A stretch of 64,000 nt of DNA from Oscillospiraceae bacterium (GTDB taxonomy: Bacteria > Bacillota > Clostridia > Oscillospirales > Ruminococcaceae). The notes under the pieces were generated by a model, which saw only the letters and a program-made list of their open reading frames with translations, was not told the origin of the DNA and ran no database searches. The translations under genes and the position numbers were made by a program. Of the stretch, positions 1 to 8,166 are shown piece after piece. Location of the stretch: NCBI GenBank assembly GCA_902779915.1, contig CACZDM010000004.1, positions 62,001 to 126,000 on the forward strand, written 5' to 3'. Each line of letters opens with the position of its first letter. Position 1 is the first letter of the stretch.

Positions 1-546
1 CTTAAGCTGCGTTTTGTGTTCTTTAAAGTCTCGTTGATATTTCAAATTTATGACCTTGCCGCCTCCTGCTGAGACAATTTCTCTCAGTTGGTTGTTGCTG
101 CTGACTTTTTTTCCGTTAACAGAAGTTATCACGTCTCCAATTTTAAGACCCGCCTCCTTTGCTGGCGATTTTTCTCCGTTTTGGCCCGAAACGTTTTTTA
201 TATCAACAACCATAACGCCATCCGCCAAAAATTTAACCCCAAACGGAGCCCCGCAGGGAATAACCTTGACTTTATCAAGCTCTTTGATGTGAATCTTTTT
301 TATAGGCACTATTCCAAAAAGAGACAGATTGAAATTTTTATCACATTTTGCATTCGAGCTCGCTGGAATTTGATTTTCAACCTCAGACAATCTAGCGCCA
401 AACAAATTAAACTTCACGTTTTGTCCGCTATACACCATATAGTTGTCCTGAACAATGATTGAATAGTAGCTGACAAGCCCCATTATGGCGCTAGCTGAGA
501 AAATTGCGAAAACAGCAAACAGACGGATAAATTTTTTACAATTCAT
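1..546 (-). CDS. spoIVB: SpoIVB peptidase, N-terminal part (cut by window edge)
   Basis: The reading frame is open from an ATG at 546 to the first base of the window, 182 codons without a stop, so the C-terminal half is missing. A hydrophobic segment at residues 7-24 is a signal anchor. Residues about 75-95 carry the SpoIVB-type stretch with VKVIPCGAPFGVK and LADGVMVV. A PDZ domain follows (EAGLKIGDVITSVNGKK at about 134-150). The GAAGG ribosome site lies 8-9 nt upstream of the ATG. In spore formers SpoIVB is secreted from the forespore into the intermembrane space and triggers pro-sigmaK processing. Its serine protease domain would lie beyond the window, so catalytic residues cannot be checked. 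The PDZ and the flanking SpoIVB-type sequence make this call more likely than a generic S1C or S41 protease. Confidence 0.85.
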   Translation of the reverse strand, partial: MNCKKFIRLFAVFAIFSASAIMGLVSYYSIIVQDNYMVYSGQNVKFNLFGARLSEVENQIPASSNAKCDKNFNLSLFGIVPIKKIHIKELDKVKVIPCGAPFGVKFLADGVMVVDIKNVSGQNGEKSPAKEAGLKIGDVITSVNGKKVSSNNQLREIVSAGGGKVINLKYQRDFKEHKTQLK

Positions 547-632
547 CACACGCCTTCTTTCATTTTAAAGTATATATTAATTATAATATATCAATTATTT
601 TAAAATACATACTAAATTAATAAAAAAAGTCT

Positions 633-890
633 TTATTTGATGTCTGCGACCTCATATTTATCATCTAGCCAAGCAATTGCTTTTTCCAACCCATCAAGCG
701 ACAAATCAAAGGTTTCTTCAAATAGGGGGTTGCTTTTTTCGCAGCAATTTTCGCCTTCCCAAACAACGATTTTAACTTTATTTTCACCAATATTCGGAAA
801 CATTTTAAAGTTAAAATTTTCGACTCCTCCAGAAAAAACATTACCAAATTTTAAATATTCTAAAGTTGGCGTGATTAATTTTTTTTTCAT
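633..890 (-). CDS. small hypothetical protein, 85 aa
   Basis: I do not recognise this gene. The protein is acidic in its second half, with a basic start (KKKL) and no membrane segment or obvious signal. An ATG at 890 is preceded by AGGTGA at a good distance. A TTG one codon upstream (893) would also fit but is closer to the ribosome site. It lies between bioY and spoIVB on the same strand, with 35 bp to bioY and 86 bp to spoIVB. The opposite strand is also open here, so the choice of strand rests on the ribosome site and on the direction of the neighbours. I infer that it is real but give no function. Confidence 0.5.
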   Translation of the reverse strand: MKKKLITPTLEYLKFGNVFSGGVENFNFKMFPNIGENKVKIVVWEGENCCEKSNPLFEETFDLSLDGLEKAIAWLDDKYEVADIK

Positions 891-925
891 CAACTAATTC
901 ACCTATAACTAAAATTATTCATAAA

Positions 926-1492
926 TTAATAAAAATCAACGTTGATAATTTTCTCAATCCTAGGAACAATCAAAGACACCACGGCAATTTTTAGTCCGTC
1001 GCCAAATAAAAACGGTAAAACGCAGACCAAAAAGGCTTTGTATATGTCAACTCCGCTATATATCATATACCACAAAAGCCCAAAAACATAGCAAACAACC
1101 GTTCCCAAAAGCAAGGCAGCAATCAAGCCAAAAATCTTTTTGGGCCCGCTTTTAAATTTTTTTCGACAATATCCATATAAAAGCCCGATGACGAAAGCCG
1201 TTGGAACATAGGCAACCAAAAAACCCGCAGTTGGGCCAGTAAAAACCGAAACGCCGCCAACTAATTTAGCAGTGCATGGAATGCCAACTAAAACCAAAAT
1301 CAGATATAAAACCTGGCTGAGCGCGCCATATATCGGCCCCATGAAAGCTCCTGAAATGTACACAGCCAGTGTTGCTAAAGTTATTGGAACCGGCTGGATC
1401 GGGATTGAAAACATTGATAAAACGCAGGTTAAAGCGCAGCAAATAGCGCAAACCACCATAGACCTAACTGAAAATTTTTGCAAACAAACCAT
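926..1492 (-). CDS. bioY: BioY biotin transporter (ECF S component)
   Basis: The 188-residue hydrophobic protein has about six membrane helices and BioY-type sequence: PIQPVPITLATLAVYISGAF at 32-51, GPIYGALSQVLYLILVLVGIP at 52-72 and GPTAGFLVAY at 86-95. BioY is the biotin-binding membrane subunit of an ECF transporter and works with a shared energising module (EcfT and two ATPases), which is not in this window. Biotin uptake without visible synthesis fits a host-fed lifestyle, but that is inference. The first ATG overlaps the AGGAG ribosome site directly, while a TTG at 1483, nine bases downstream of AGGAG, is better spaced and may be the true start. A consensus promoter lies just upstream. 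Confidence 0.9.
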   Translation of the reverse strand: MVCLQKFSVRSMVVCAICCALTCVLSMFSIPIQPVPITLATLAVYISGAFMGPIYGALSQVLYLILVLVGIPCTAKLVGGVSVFTGPTAGFLVAYVPTAFVIGLLYGYCRKKFKSGPKKIFGLIAALLLGTVVCYVFGLLWYMIYSGVDIYKAFLVCVLPFLFGDGLKIAVVSLIVPRIEKIINVDFY

Positions 1493-1515
1493 CTCCTAAA
1501 ACAGCATTTTCCCGC

Positions 1516-1544
1516 ATTCTAGCACAGATTAAATTAAATGTCAA
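1516..1544 (-). promoter_or_regulatory. sigma-A promoter of bioY
   Basis: On the minus strand TTGACA (1544-1539) and TAGAAT (1521-1516) are separated by 17 bases, and the -10 box is preceded by TGTGC. The start point would fall about 20 bases before the bioY ATG. The 11-mer TGTGCTAGAAT recurs exactly at 27089-27099. Confidence 0.75.
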
Positions 1545-1646
1545 CAACTTTTGATGGAAAAATTGGCAATTTGTAAATTGATTTGGTGAGGCAAAAGGGT
1601 TTATGCTAAGTGAAATCTCAAAGAAGCCACAAATTGCATTATTGAA

Positions 1647-2080
1647 TTTGGTTATATTTGTTCCAATAAACCTCTTTCTTAAAAAGCCTAAATATTTACC
1701 AAAAAATCCAAATATTTTCAATATCCTTGATTTCGTCCCAAAAAACAATGTGAAAGCTGGATGAATGCCGCCGGCTCACCATAAACCATCCAATAAAACC
1801 TGATTTAATCCGCCGGGCTTTTTTAAGCTGGCCTCAAGTAGGTGGTAGGTTAAGCGTGTTTGCAGATGTTTAACTACCGCTTGTTGCGGACGCTTTCAAA
1901 GGGGTTGCGATCTAAGTTAAGCTTTAATATTACAGCTAGTTGTGAGCTGGCGGCGCTTGCTTAGTTTTTTCATTGTTTTTTGGGAACGAATTTGAGGATG
2001 GGTTGGAAGAAGTCATGTTTTTTAAATTGAATTCGAATATTTTTGACAATGGAATTAATGAAACAAATATAACCCAAATC
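1647..2080. repeat. MITE-like inverted repeat element, copy R1
   Basis: This 434-bp part of a 775-bp gene-free stretch is an imperfect long palindrome. Its left end (1647-1672, containing GGTTATATTTGTTCC) is the reverse complement of its right end (2055-2080, containing ACAAATATAACCCAAA). Inside, the modules run in mirrored order. A GCCGCCGGCTCACC block at 1765-1778 mirrors GTGAGCTGGCGGCGC at 1940-1954. CAAAAAACAATG at 1739-1750 mirrors CATTGTTTTTTGGGA at 1969-1983. Copies in the same order occur at 41144-41715, and partial copies at 24743, 39360 and 54751. No transposase is encoded. The 94-codon frame over 1464-1748 is an artefact of the repeat. Confidence 0.7.
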
Positions 2081-2197
2081 TAAAATTTTCATAACAATCA
2101 AGCAGCTAAGCGCCTGTGACAAAGCTTTAAAGAGCCCAAAGTCAGCGCGCTCAAAACAATTGACAAATCCACATTTTAGTTAAAAAAGCAATTAAAT

Positions 2198-2226
2198 TTG
2201 ACAAAAATTTTGAAAAGTGATATAAT
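2198..2226 (+). promoter_or_regulatory. consensus sigma-A promoter of the LCP gene
   Basis: TTGACA at 2198-2203 and TATAAT at 2221-2226 are both perfect and separated by 17 bases, with a TG dinucleotide one base before the -10 box. The predicted start near 2233 leaves a leader of about 35 bases with an AAAGGAA ribosome site. Confidence 0.85.
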
Positions 2227-2267
2227 AAAACTGTATTATTTTTTACTGTGAAAGGAATTTTAATATA

Positions 2268-3380
2268 ATGAACCAAAATGGAAAAAATTCATATAAAAAC
2301 AGTTCGCGCGGCATCAGAAACTCCGCCAATAAGCGAACTTTTAGCGATATATATGAACAGGCAAATCGAGACAAAAAGGCCAGCAGGATGCGATATGCAA
2401 AGGCAAAAAGGCCTGGCGTCAGGAAAAAACGCAAATTGTTAAGGATTTTTTGTGTTGTCTCTGTGATTTTAGCATTGTTGGCTGGAGGGATTGTTTCAGC
2501 TTTTTTATACTATTTAAAAGATTTAAATGTCAATAATGATTTTAATAGAAATCCCGAAAATCTTGGGTTGGTGTCTGAAGATAAAATAAACAATAATGTG
2601 ATCAACATAGCGCTTTTTGGTCTGGATAAGCGTGAGGACGAAAAGATTGGGCGCTCTGATGCGATGATGGTCTTGACTTTTGACGGGGTTCATAAAAAAC
2701 TGAAAATCACCTCTTTGCTTCGAGACAGCAGGGTTAAAATTGATGGCCACGGGATGAATAAATTGTGTCATGCATATGCATATGGTGGGCCAGAGCTTGC
2801 TATAAAAACCATAAACCAAAACTATAAACTCGACATCAGGGACTATGTCGCTGTGAATTTCTCGCAAATGGCGAAAATTATTGACGCGATCGGTGGGATT
2901 GATGTTGAGATGGAGAGAGAACAAGTTAACTATGCCAATGGCATAATAGCTAGCACACCTGAGATATCGCACACTTCGCCAATTCCTAACTTTAAGGAAA
3001 AATCTAAAGTTATTCACCTAAACGGCTGTCAAGCGGTTGCGTATGTTAGGATGCGTAAACAGGATAGCGAAGTTAAGCGTGTTGAGCGTCAGCAGAAGGT
3101 TATGTCTTTGATTTTTGAAAGGGTTGCTAAAATGAGCGTGTGGGAATATCCAGACTTTATCAAGAAAATGCTTCCATATGTTGAAACTTCAATCGGAGTT
3201 AATGAAATGCTTGGGTTTATTCCATTTTTTGCAACCGGAAAGCCTGGGCTTGAAAAGTATAGAGTCCCGGATGAAACCGATCCTGACGTTAAAGGCGGGA
3301 TGATAGATGGAGTTTGGTATTGGAGCTACGACTTGCGAAAATATGCTAATAAGTTGCATAAATTTATATATGATGATTAA
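2268..3380 (+). CDS. LytR-CpsA-Psr (LCP) family wall-polymer ligase
   Basis: The 370-residue protein has a long basic cytoplasmic N-terminus (1-57), one membrane helix (about 58-83) and an extracellular LCP domain. Conserved pieces are NIALFGLD at 113-120, GRSDAMMVLTFD at 128-139, SLLRDSRV at 149-156, and an R-x-R-K-x-D...R-x-x-R-Q-Q block at 261-276. LCP enzymes move undecaprenyl-linked anionic polymers onto peptidoglycan. The usual PRD of the phosphate-binding motif is LRD here, a mild deviation. The protein implies a Gram-positive wall with an attached polymer and fits the uppS, GT4 and YfhO genes elsewhere in the window. The gene has its own perfect promoter and is the first of a plus-strand run. 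Confidence 0.9.
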   Translation: MNQNGKNSYKNSSRGIRNSANKRTFSDIYEQANRDKKASRMRYAKAKRPGVRKKRKLLRIFCVVSVILALLAGGIVSAFLYYLKDLNVNNDFNRNPENLGLVSEDKINNNVINIALFGLDKREDEKIGRSDAMMVLTFDGVHKKLKITSLLRDSRVKIDGHGMNKLCHAYAYGGPELAIKTINQNYKLDIRDYVAVNFSQMAKIIDAIGGIDVEMEREQVNYANGIIASTPEISHTSPIPNFKEKSKVIHLNGCQAVAYVRMRKQDSEVKRVERQQKVMSLIFERVAKMSVWEYPDFIKKMLPYVETSIGVNEMLGFIPFFATGKPGLEKYRVPDETDPDVKGGMIDGVWYWSYDLRKYANKLHKFIYDD

Positions 3381-3441
3381 TATTTGAATAATTTTCTTCT
3401 CGTTTTGCCAAACTAGGTTTAGAAATGGGAGGAGGATTTTT

Positions 3442-4197
3442 GTGAGAAAAAATGACTTTTCAATAAACGGGACTGATTCTGGTCAAGAAAAATCCAAAGA
3501 AAACAAAATGAACATGTTTCAAGGAATAACCAATGACAGCATGCAGCAAATTGTTGATATGGGGGCGATAACAACCAACGGGAAACACAACATATATTGC
3601 ATGACGATCATTGGCCAGGTTGAGGGGCACTATGTTCTTCCAAGAGACAGCAAAACGACAAAATATGAACAGATTATCCCGGCGCTTGTTGCCATTGAGC
3701 AATCATATGATATTGAAGGTTTACTGCTTATTTTAAACACGGTTGGTGGTGATATTGAGGCCGGATTGGCGATAGCTGAGCTTATTTCCGGGATGAGCAA
3801 GCCAAGCGTTTCAATTGTTTTGGGGGGAGGGCATTCCATAGGAGTTCCTTTGGCGGTTTCAGCTAAGCATTCCTTCATTGTTCCTTCAGCCAGCATGACC
3901 ATCCACCCAGTCCGGACTTCTGGAACTGTTCTTGGGGTTTCCCAGGCGTTTTCATATTTTAAAAGGATGCAAAACCGAATCGTGAAATTTGTTGTTAAAA
4001 ATTCTAACATAGACGAAAAGGATTTTTTGAAACTAATGATGAACACTGATGAACTCGCAACCGACATCGGAAGCGTTGTTGAAGGAAAAAAGGCAGTCAA
4101 AATCGGGCTTATAGACAGCGTCGGCAGCATATCAAGCGCCATAAATTGTCTTCACGAAATGATTGAAAATAAAGATGCTGAAAAACTAGGGAAATAG
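3442..4197 (+). CDS. tepA: TepA-like ClpP-class serine protease homologue
   Basis: A GTG start is set by GGGAGGAGG six bases upstream. The 251-residue protein belongs to the ClpP/crotonase fold. [15 protein letters not shown] (99-113) matches the first ClpP block. [14 protein letters not shown] (128-141) holds the nucleophile candidate Ser132, and MTIHP (152-156) holds His155. Family members named TepA/YmfB in Bacillus are implicated in protein translocation or spore-cortex degradation and are normally encoded beside spoIIIE, as here. The N-terminal 25 residues are hydrophilic, so the enzyme is probably cytoplasmic. The role is assigned from family and gene order only. Confidence 0.8.
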   Translation: MRKNDFSINGTDSGQEKSKENKMNMFQGITNDSMQQIVDMGAITTNGKHNIYCMTIIGQVEGHYVLPRDSKTTKYEQIIPALVAIEQSYDIEGLLLILNTVGGDIEAGLAIAELISGMSKPSVSIVLGGGHSIGVPLAVSAKHSFIVPSASMTIHPVRTSGTVLGVSQAFSYFKRMQNRIVKFVVKNSNIDEKDFLKLMMNTDELATDIGSVVEGKKAVKIGLIDSVGSISSAINCLHEMIENKDAEKLGK

Positions 4198-4260
4198 CAC
4201 ATAATTTTAAAAAATTTTTTTTATTTTTTTGGTTAATTTGTCCAAGATATGATTTTGGGC

Positions 4261-4289
4261 TTGAAATTCGCTTTTTATTGTTGTATAAT
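4261..4289 (+). promoter_or_regulatory. promoter of ftsK/spoIIIE
   Basis: TTGAAA (4261-4266) and TATAAT (4284-4289) are separated by 17 bases and the -10 box is preceded by TG. The start point would be about 20 bases upstream of the annotated ATG. Confidence 0.7.
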
Positions 4290-4316
4290 AACCTGCGGGT
4301 GTAATGTGTGTTGTGA

Positions 4317-6725
4317 ATGAGGGGTGGATTGGGATTTTTGGGAAATAAAACAGCCAGAGGCAAAAGAAGTTGCTTAGCTTCGAAAACCAAGCCGAGAAGG
4401 AGAAAAAAAATCGTTCGTTCCAAGGCGAAAAAGAAAAAAAACGGTCAATTGAGTTTGGTTATTTTGTTTTCAGTTGGCCTGCTTTTGCTGTCGCTTGCGT
4501 TTGTTGAAGGCCAAAATTTGTGGAAATTCATGCATGTTGTGCTTTTTGGGTTGTTTGGAATTTTGGCTTATTTTATCGGTATATTGGCTATGTTGGTTTC
4601 GGTTTTGTTTTCCTTTGAGTCTTTGAAAAAGTCTGCAATCAGCAGGATTTGGTGTTTCGTTTTGCTGTTTATTTTGATTTGCGCCCAGATTCAGATGTGT
4701 TTTGGAAATAGTTGTTTTGAGTCTGAGATTTTAGGCTATTTTGAAAAAACATGGTTTGATGGCGTAAACAGCGTTGGCGGCGGAATTTTTGGCGGGATTT
4801 TTGGGTTTTTGCTCGAATATGCTTTGGGACGTCAGGCTGCGATTATTTTCGACTGGATATTGATATTTGCGCTCTCATTTATTCTAACAGGTTTAACATT
4901 AATAGACTTTTTGAAAATTATATATGTTCCTGTTAAAAAAATTGAAAATGGCGTGAAAAATGTTGGTTGTCGCAAAAAATTTAACATTGATATTCCAATA
5001 GAATCCGCTAAAGCCCCTTCGAAGTTTGTTGTTCCAAATTTGGCAACCGATCAAAAAAAGATGAACAAAGTCAAAAAAAACCGAAAGGATGGTTTAAATA
5101 AAGTTGCTGAAAACGCGAATGATTCAGAACCAACCGGGAAGGATCAGCTTGACGATCTGGTTAACAAAGCCTCATCGTGTGTAAAAGAGAATGATTCGAA
5201 AAAATTCGACAAATTAGGTGAATTTTCTAATTCAAACGGATATGTTTTTCCATCTATAAATTTATTGACCAAACCCAAATTAAATGACAGCGTTGATATT
5301 TCCGCTGAATTGAGGGCGAATGCTGATTTGCTTGTTGACACTTTAAAAAGCTTTGGAGTTGAAACGCGAATTGTTGACATATGCAGGGGGCCATCAGTGA
5401 CACGATATGAATTGCAGCCGTCTGCAGGGGTTAAAATCAGCAAAATAACCAATTTGGCTGACGACATATCTTTGAATTTAGCGGCGGGAGGGGTTCGAAT
5501 CGAAGCGCCAATTCTAAATAAAGCCGCTGTTGGAATAGAAGTTCCAAATAAAACAAAAAATATGGTTCTTTTGAGAGAAATTATATCTAGCGAAGAATTT
5601 TCAAATTCAAAAAGTTTTTTATCATTTGCTCTTGGGAAAGACATCGCCGGCAATGTTAAGATAGCTGATATTGCAAAAATGCCGCATGTTTTGATTGCTG
5701 GGGCAACGGGTGCTGGAAAATCCGTTTGCGTGAATTCAATAATAGTTTCGCTTTTATATAAAAGTTCGCCCGAAGAGGTTAGGCTGTTGATGATTGATCC
5801 GAAGGTTGTTGAACTCGGCGTTTATAATGGAATTCCCCATTTGTTGGTTCCGGTTGTGACCGATCCTAAAAAGGCAGCAGGCGCGCTTGGCTGGGCTGTG
5901 ACTGAAATGTTAAAAAGATATCAAACGTTTGCAAAAACCGGCGTTAGGGACCTAAGAAGCTACAATAAGCTTGTTGAATCGGGGAAACTCAAAGACGAGA
6001 TTGAGCCATATTCAAAAATGCCACAAATCGTGATTATAATTGATGAGCTTGCGGATTTGATGATGGCGGCTTCCAGGGAGGTTGAAGATTCTGTTTGTCG
6101 CCTGGCTCAAATGGCGCGCGCTGCAGGGATGCACCTTGTTATCGCAACTCAGAGGCCATCGGTTGACGTCATAACCGGCCTCATTAAGGCAAACATTCCA
6201 AGCAGGATCGCGTTCACGGTTTCATCTCAAGTCGATTCTCGAACAATAATGGATTCTTCAGGAGCGGAAAAACTTTTAGGCAAAGGCGACATGCTGTATT
6301 GCCCGATCGACCAGCAAAAGCCTGTCAGGGTTCAAGGGTGCTTTGTTAGTGATGAAGAAGTTGAACGTGTTGTTAATTTTATTAAATCCAAGAAAAAAGT
6401 TGAATATAGTAGTGATATTTTAGAAGAAATTGACAGGCAAGTTTTGGCGCATGAGAATGGCGGCAAATCGGCTGGCGGAGGGGAATTTTTAGAGCAGGAT
6501 CCGGTCATATTGGACGCTATGGAGACAATAATTGATTCTCAGCAGGCCTCAACATCATTCCTACAGCGCAGGTTAAAGCTTGGATATGCGCGTGCTGCGA
6601 GGGTTATGGATGAGCTGGAAGCTAGGGGGGTTGTTGGGCCTCAATGCGGCAGCAAATCAAGGGAAATTTTGATGTCTAAGCAACAATTTTTAGAAATGCA
6701 GCTTGCAAAAAATGATAATCAGTAA
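4317..6725 (+). CDS. ftsK: DNA translocase FtsK/SpoIIIE
   Basis: The 802-residue protein has a basic N-terminus, four membrane helices within about 40-210, a low-complexity linker (230-300), the FtsK motor and a C-terminal gamma domain (about 725-795) that reads KOPS/SRS sequences. The P-loop GATGAGKS is at about 461-468 and the Walker B stretch [12 protein letters not shown] at about 571-582. The protein pumps the chromosome through the division or sporulation septum. One FtsK/SpoIIIE protein may do both jobs here; no second copy is seen in the window. No ribosome site precedes the ATG at 4317. TTG codons at 4329 and 4338 follow GAGGGGTGG, so the exact start is uncertain. The tepA gene lies immediately upstream, as in Bacillus. 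Confidence 0.93.
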   Translation: MRGGLGFLGNKTARGKRSCLASKTKPRRRKKIVRSKAKKKKNGQLSLVILFSVGLLLLSLAFVEGQNLWKFMHVVLFGLFGILAYFIGILAMLVSVLFSFESLKKSAISRIWCFVLLFILICAQIQMCFGNSCFESEILGYFEKTWFDGVNSVGGGIFGGIFGFLLEYALGRQAAIIFDWILIFALSFILTGLTLIDFLKIIYVPVKKIENGVKNVGCRKKFNIDIPIESAKAPSKFVVPNLATDQKKMNKVKKNRKDGLNKVAENANDSEPTGKDQLDDLVNKASSCVKENDSKKFDKLGEFSNSNGYVFPSINLLTKPKLNDSVDISAELRANADLLVDTLKSFGVETRIVDICRGPSVTRYELQPSAGVKISKITNLADDISLNLAAGGVRIEAPILNKAAVGIEVPNKTKNMVLLREIISSEEFSNSKSFLSFALGKDIAGNVKIADIAKMPHVLIAGATGAGKSVCVNSIIVSLLYKSSPEEVRLLMIDPKVVELGVYNGIPHLLVPVVTDPKKAAGALGWAVTEMLKRYQTFAKTGVRDLRSYNKLVESGKLKDEIEPYSKMPQIVIIIDELADLMMAASREVEDSVCRLAQMARAAGMHLVIATQRPSVDVITGLIKANIPSRIAFTVSSQVDSRTIMDSSGAEKLLGKGDMLYCPIDQQKPVRVQGCFVSDEEVERVVNFIKSKKKVEYSSDILEEIDRQVLAHENGGKSAGGGEFLEQDPVILDAMETIIDSQQASTSFLQRRLKLGYARAARVMDELEARGVVGPQCGSKSREILMSKQQFLEMQLAKNDNQ

Positions 6726-6749
6726 ATACATATTGCGAGGAGTTTTAAA

Positions 6750-7652
6750 TTGTCATTAAAGAAGTTAAATTTTAAACATATCACAATAATAATGCTGGTG
6801 TCTATTATAATTTCGGTTATGTGGCATTATTTTGATGGCAGTTTGTGTGATGTTTTTAGTGAAAAAAAATTAAACCTTGATTCTGACGTTTCTGTTCATT
6901 ATATTGACGTTGGACAGGGTGACTGCGAATTAATTCTAGACCACGGAATGTCTATATTAATCGACTCGGGCGAGGTTGATCAGGGGAATTCGGTTGTTAA
7001 ATATTTAAAATCCTGTGGAATCAAGAAGATAGATTTGTTTATTGGAACGCATCCACACACGGATCATATTGGAGGATTTTTGACTGTTGCTAAAAATTTT
7101 GATATTGATCGAATAATAATCCCTGAACTTCCAAAAAACATCATTCCAACAACTTCAACATACACAAATTTTTTGAAGCTCATAGATGACAAAAAAATAC
7201 CCGTTGACAGGCCGCAAATTGGCAAATCATATAAAATTGGTGAAGGCAGGCTTGATATTTTAGGCCCGGTTGGACAAAATTATAATGAAATTAATAATTG
7301 GTCAATATGCGCGAGATATGTTTATAAAAACACATCTTTTCTATTTGGTGGAGATATGGAGAAAGAAGCCGAAAAAGATCTATTAAATACTGGTCAAATG
7401 ATTGAATCGGATGTTTTCAAACTCAACCACCACGGCAGCAAAACATCAAACACTAAAAAATTTTTAAGTGTAATTAAAGCTAAAATTTATGTTATAGAAG
7501 TCGGAAAAAACAACACATATCAGCATCCGAGCGTCGAAGTTATGAAGCGAATAGACGGCGCAAAAGTTTATAGGACCGATCTTAATGGGAGTGTTGTGAT
7601 TTCAACAGATGGAAGTCGGCTGGATGTTCGGACGGAAAAAGGGGAGGGGTGA
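6750..7652 (+). CDS. ComEC-like metallo-beta-lactamase fold hydrolase, membrane anchored
   Basis: A TTG start follows GAGGAG. The 300-residue protein has one N-terminal membrane helix (10-27) and then a metallo-beta-lactamase domain of the type found at the C-terminus of ComEC. Landmarks are YIDVGQGDCELI (51-62), the metal motif HPHTDH (101-106), GGDMEKEAEKD at about 200-210 and NHHGSKTS at about 226-233. There is no channel domain, so this is not full ComEC. Such free-standing proteins probably act outside the membrane on nucleic acid or phosphoester substrates, but their substrates are not established. It is followed nine bases later by a DUF3006 gene, a common pairing. Confidence 0.85.
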   Translation: MSLKKLNFKHITIIMLVSIIISVMWHYFDGSLCDVFSEKKLNLDSDVSVHYIDVGQGDCELILDHGMSILIDSGEVDQGNSVVKYLKSCGIKKIDLFIGTHPHTDHIGGFLTVAKNFDIDRIIIPELPKNIIPTTSTYTNFLKLIDDKKIPVDRPQIGKSYKIGEGRLDILGPVGQNYNEINNWSICARYVYKNTSFLFGGDMEKEAEKDLLNTGQMIESDVFKLNHHGSKTSNTKKFLSVIKAKIYVIEVGKNNTYQHPSVEVMKRIDGAKVYRTDLNGSVVISTDGSRLDVRTEKGEG

Positions 7653-7661
7653 GCAACGGAT

Positions 7662-7874
7662 ATGTATCTTTGTATAGACCGCTTTGAGGGAGATTTTGCG
7701 ATATGTGAAGATGAAAATTTGAAAATTGTTAAAATAGATCGAAAAAAGATAAAATCTCAAGCAAAAGAAGGTGATATATTAAAATTTGATAATAATTTTT
7801 ATATTGTTGATTTTGACGAAACGGCCCAGAGAAAAACAAAAAATTACAAAATTCAACAAAAAATTTTTGATTAA
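7662..7874 (+). CDS. DUF3006 family small protein
   Basis: The 70-residue protein has the DUF3006 layout: IDRFEGDFAICED near the N-terminus, a central D-R-K-K-I, then EGDILKFDNNFYIVD and a basic tail. Proteins of this family are small beta-rich domains usually encoded directly after a ComEC-like metallo-beta-lactamase, as here. No molecular function is established. The ATG at 7662 lies nine bases after the upstream stop, and GGGGAGGGGTGAGCAACGG around the junction supplies the ribosome site, so the two genes are probably translated together. Confidence 0.8.
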   Translation: MYLCIDRFEGDFAICEDENLKIVKIDRKKIKSQAKEGDILKFDNNFYIVDFDETAQRKTKNYKIQQKIFD

Positions 7875-7933
7875 TTTGTTATTTATATGATATTGTTTGT
7901 GATTTTTAGCAGTAAAAATATTTGTTTTTAGTC

Positions 7934-7962
7934 TTGACATATGTCGATAAATTAGATATAAT
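7934..7962 (+). promoter_or_regulatory. consensus sigma-A promoter of the ATP/ADP translocase
   Basis: TTGACA (7934-7939) and TATAAT (7957-7962) are both perfect with a 17-base spacer. The translocase is therefore uncoupled from the upstream genes and probably strongly expressed. The predicted start is about 7969, leaving a leader of roughly 200 bases. Confidence 0.85.
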
Positions 7963-7968
7963 TGTTCT

Positions 7969-8166
7969 TGGAATGTGTTTCGGGAGGTTCCGAGCTTTAA
8001 GTGTGTTAATTTTTACGTTGGTTGTTGATGCGCAGGTTCGGTTTACTGTCGATTTGGGGCATAAAAATATCATAAAGCACTACTTCAAATTAAAGTTGAT
8101 TGGGGGGGTTTGGCTGGTTGTTTTGTCATGATTTTAACTGAATATATAATTGCGGAGGGTAAGTAA
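7969..8166 (+). promoter_or_regulatory. long leader of the translocase mRNA
   Basis: About 200 bases separate the promoter from the translocase ATG. The leader starts with a hairpin: CTTGGAA (7967-7973) can pair with TTCCGAG (7987-7993) around a loop containing GGGAGG. A frame of 52 codons starts with ATG at 7973, only four bases after the predicted start point, and ends at 8131. It shows no recognisable protein and may be spurious. GGAGGG at 8155-8160 is the ribosome site of the translocase. I recognise no known riboswitch class. Regulation is possible but not shown. Confidence 0.4.

Noticed and set aside
50..462. Two plus-strand frames of 80 and 124 codons
   Set aside because: They are antisense to the open spoIVB frame, have no ribosome site and resemble nothing.
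1464..1748. 94-codon minus-strand frame
   Set aside because: It overlaps the bioY start and promoter and consists largely of repeat-end sequence.
7922..8131. 69-codon frame from TTG before the translocase
   Set aside because: It would begin upstream of the consensus promoter and has no ribosome site; only the 52-codon inner part could be transcribed, and it is unlike any protein I know.
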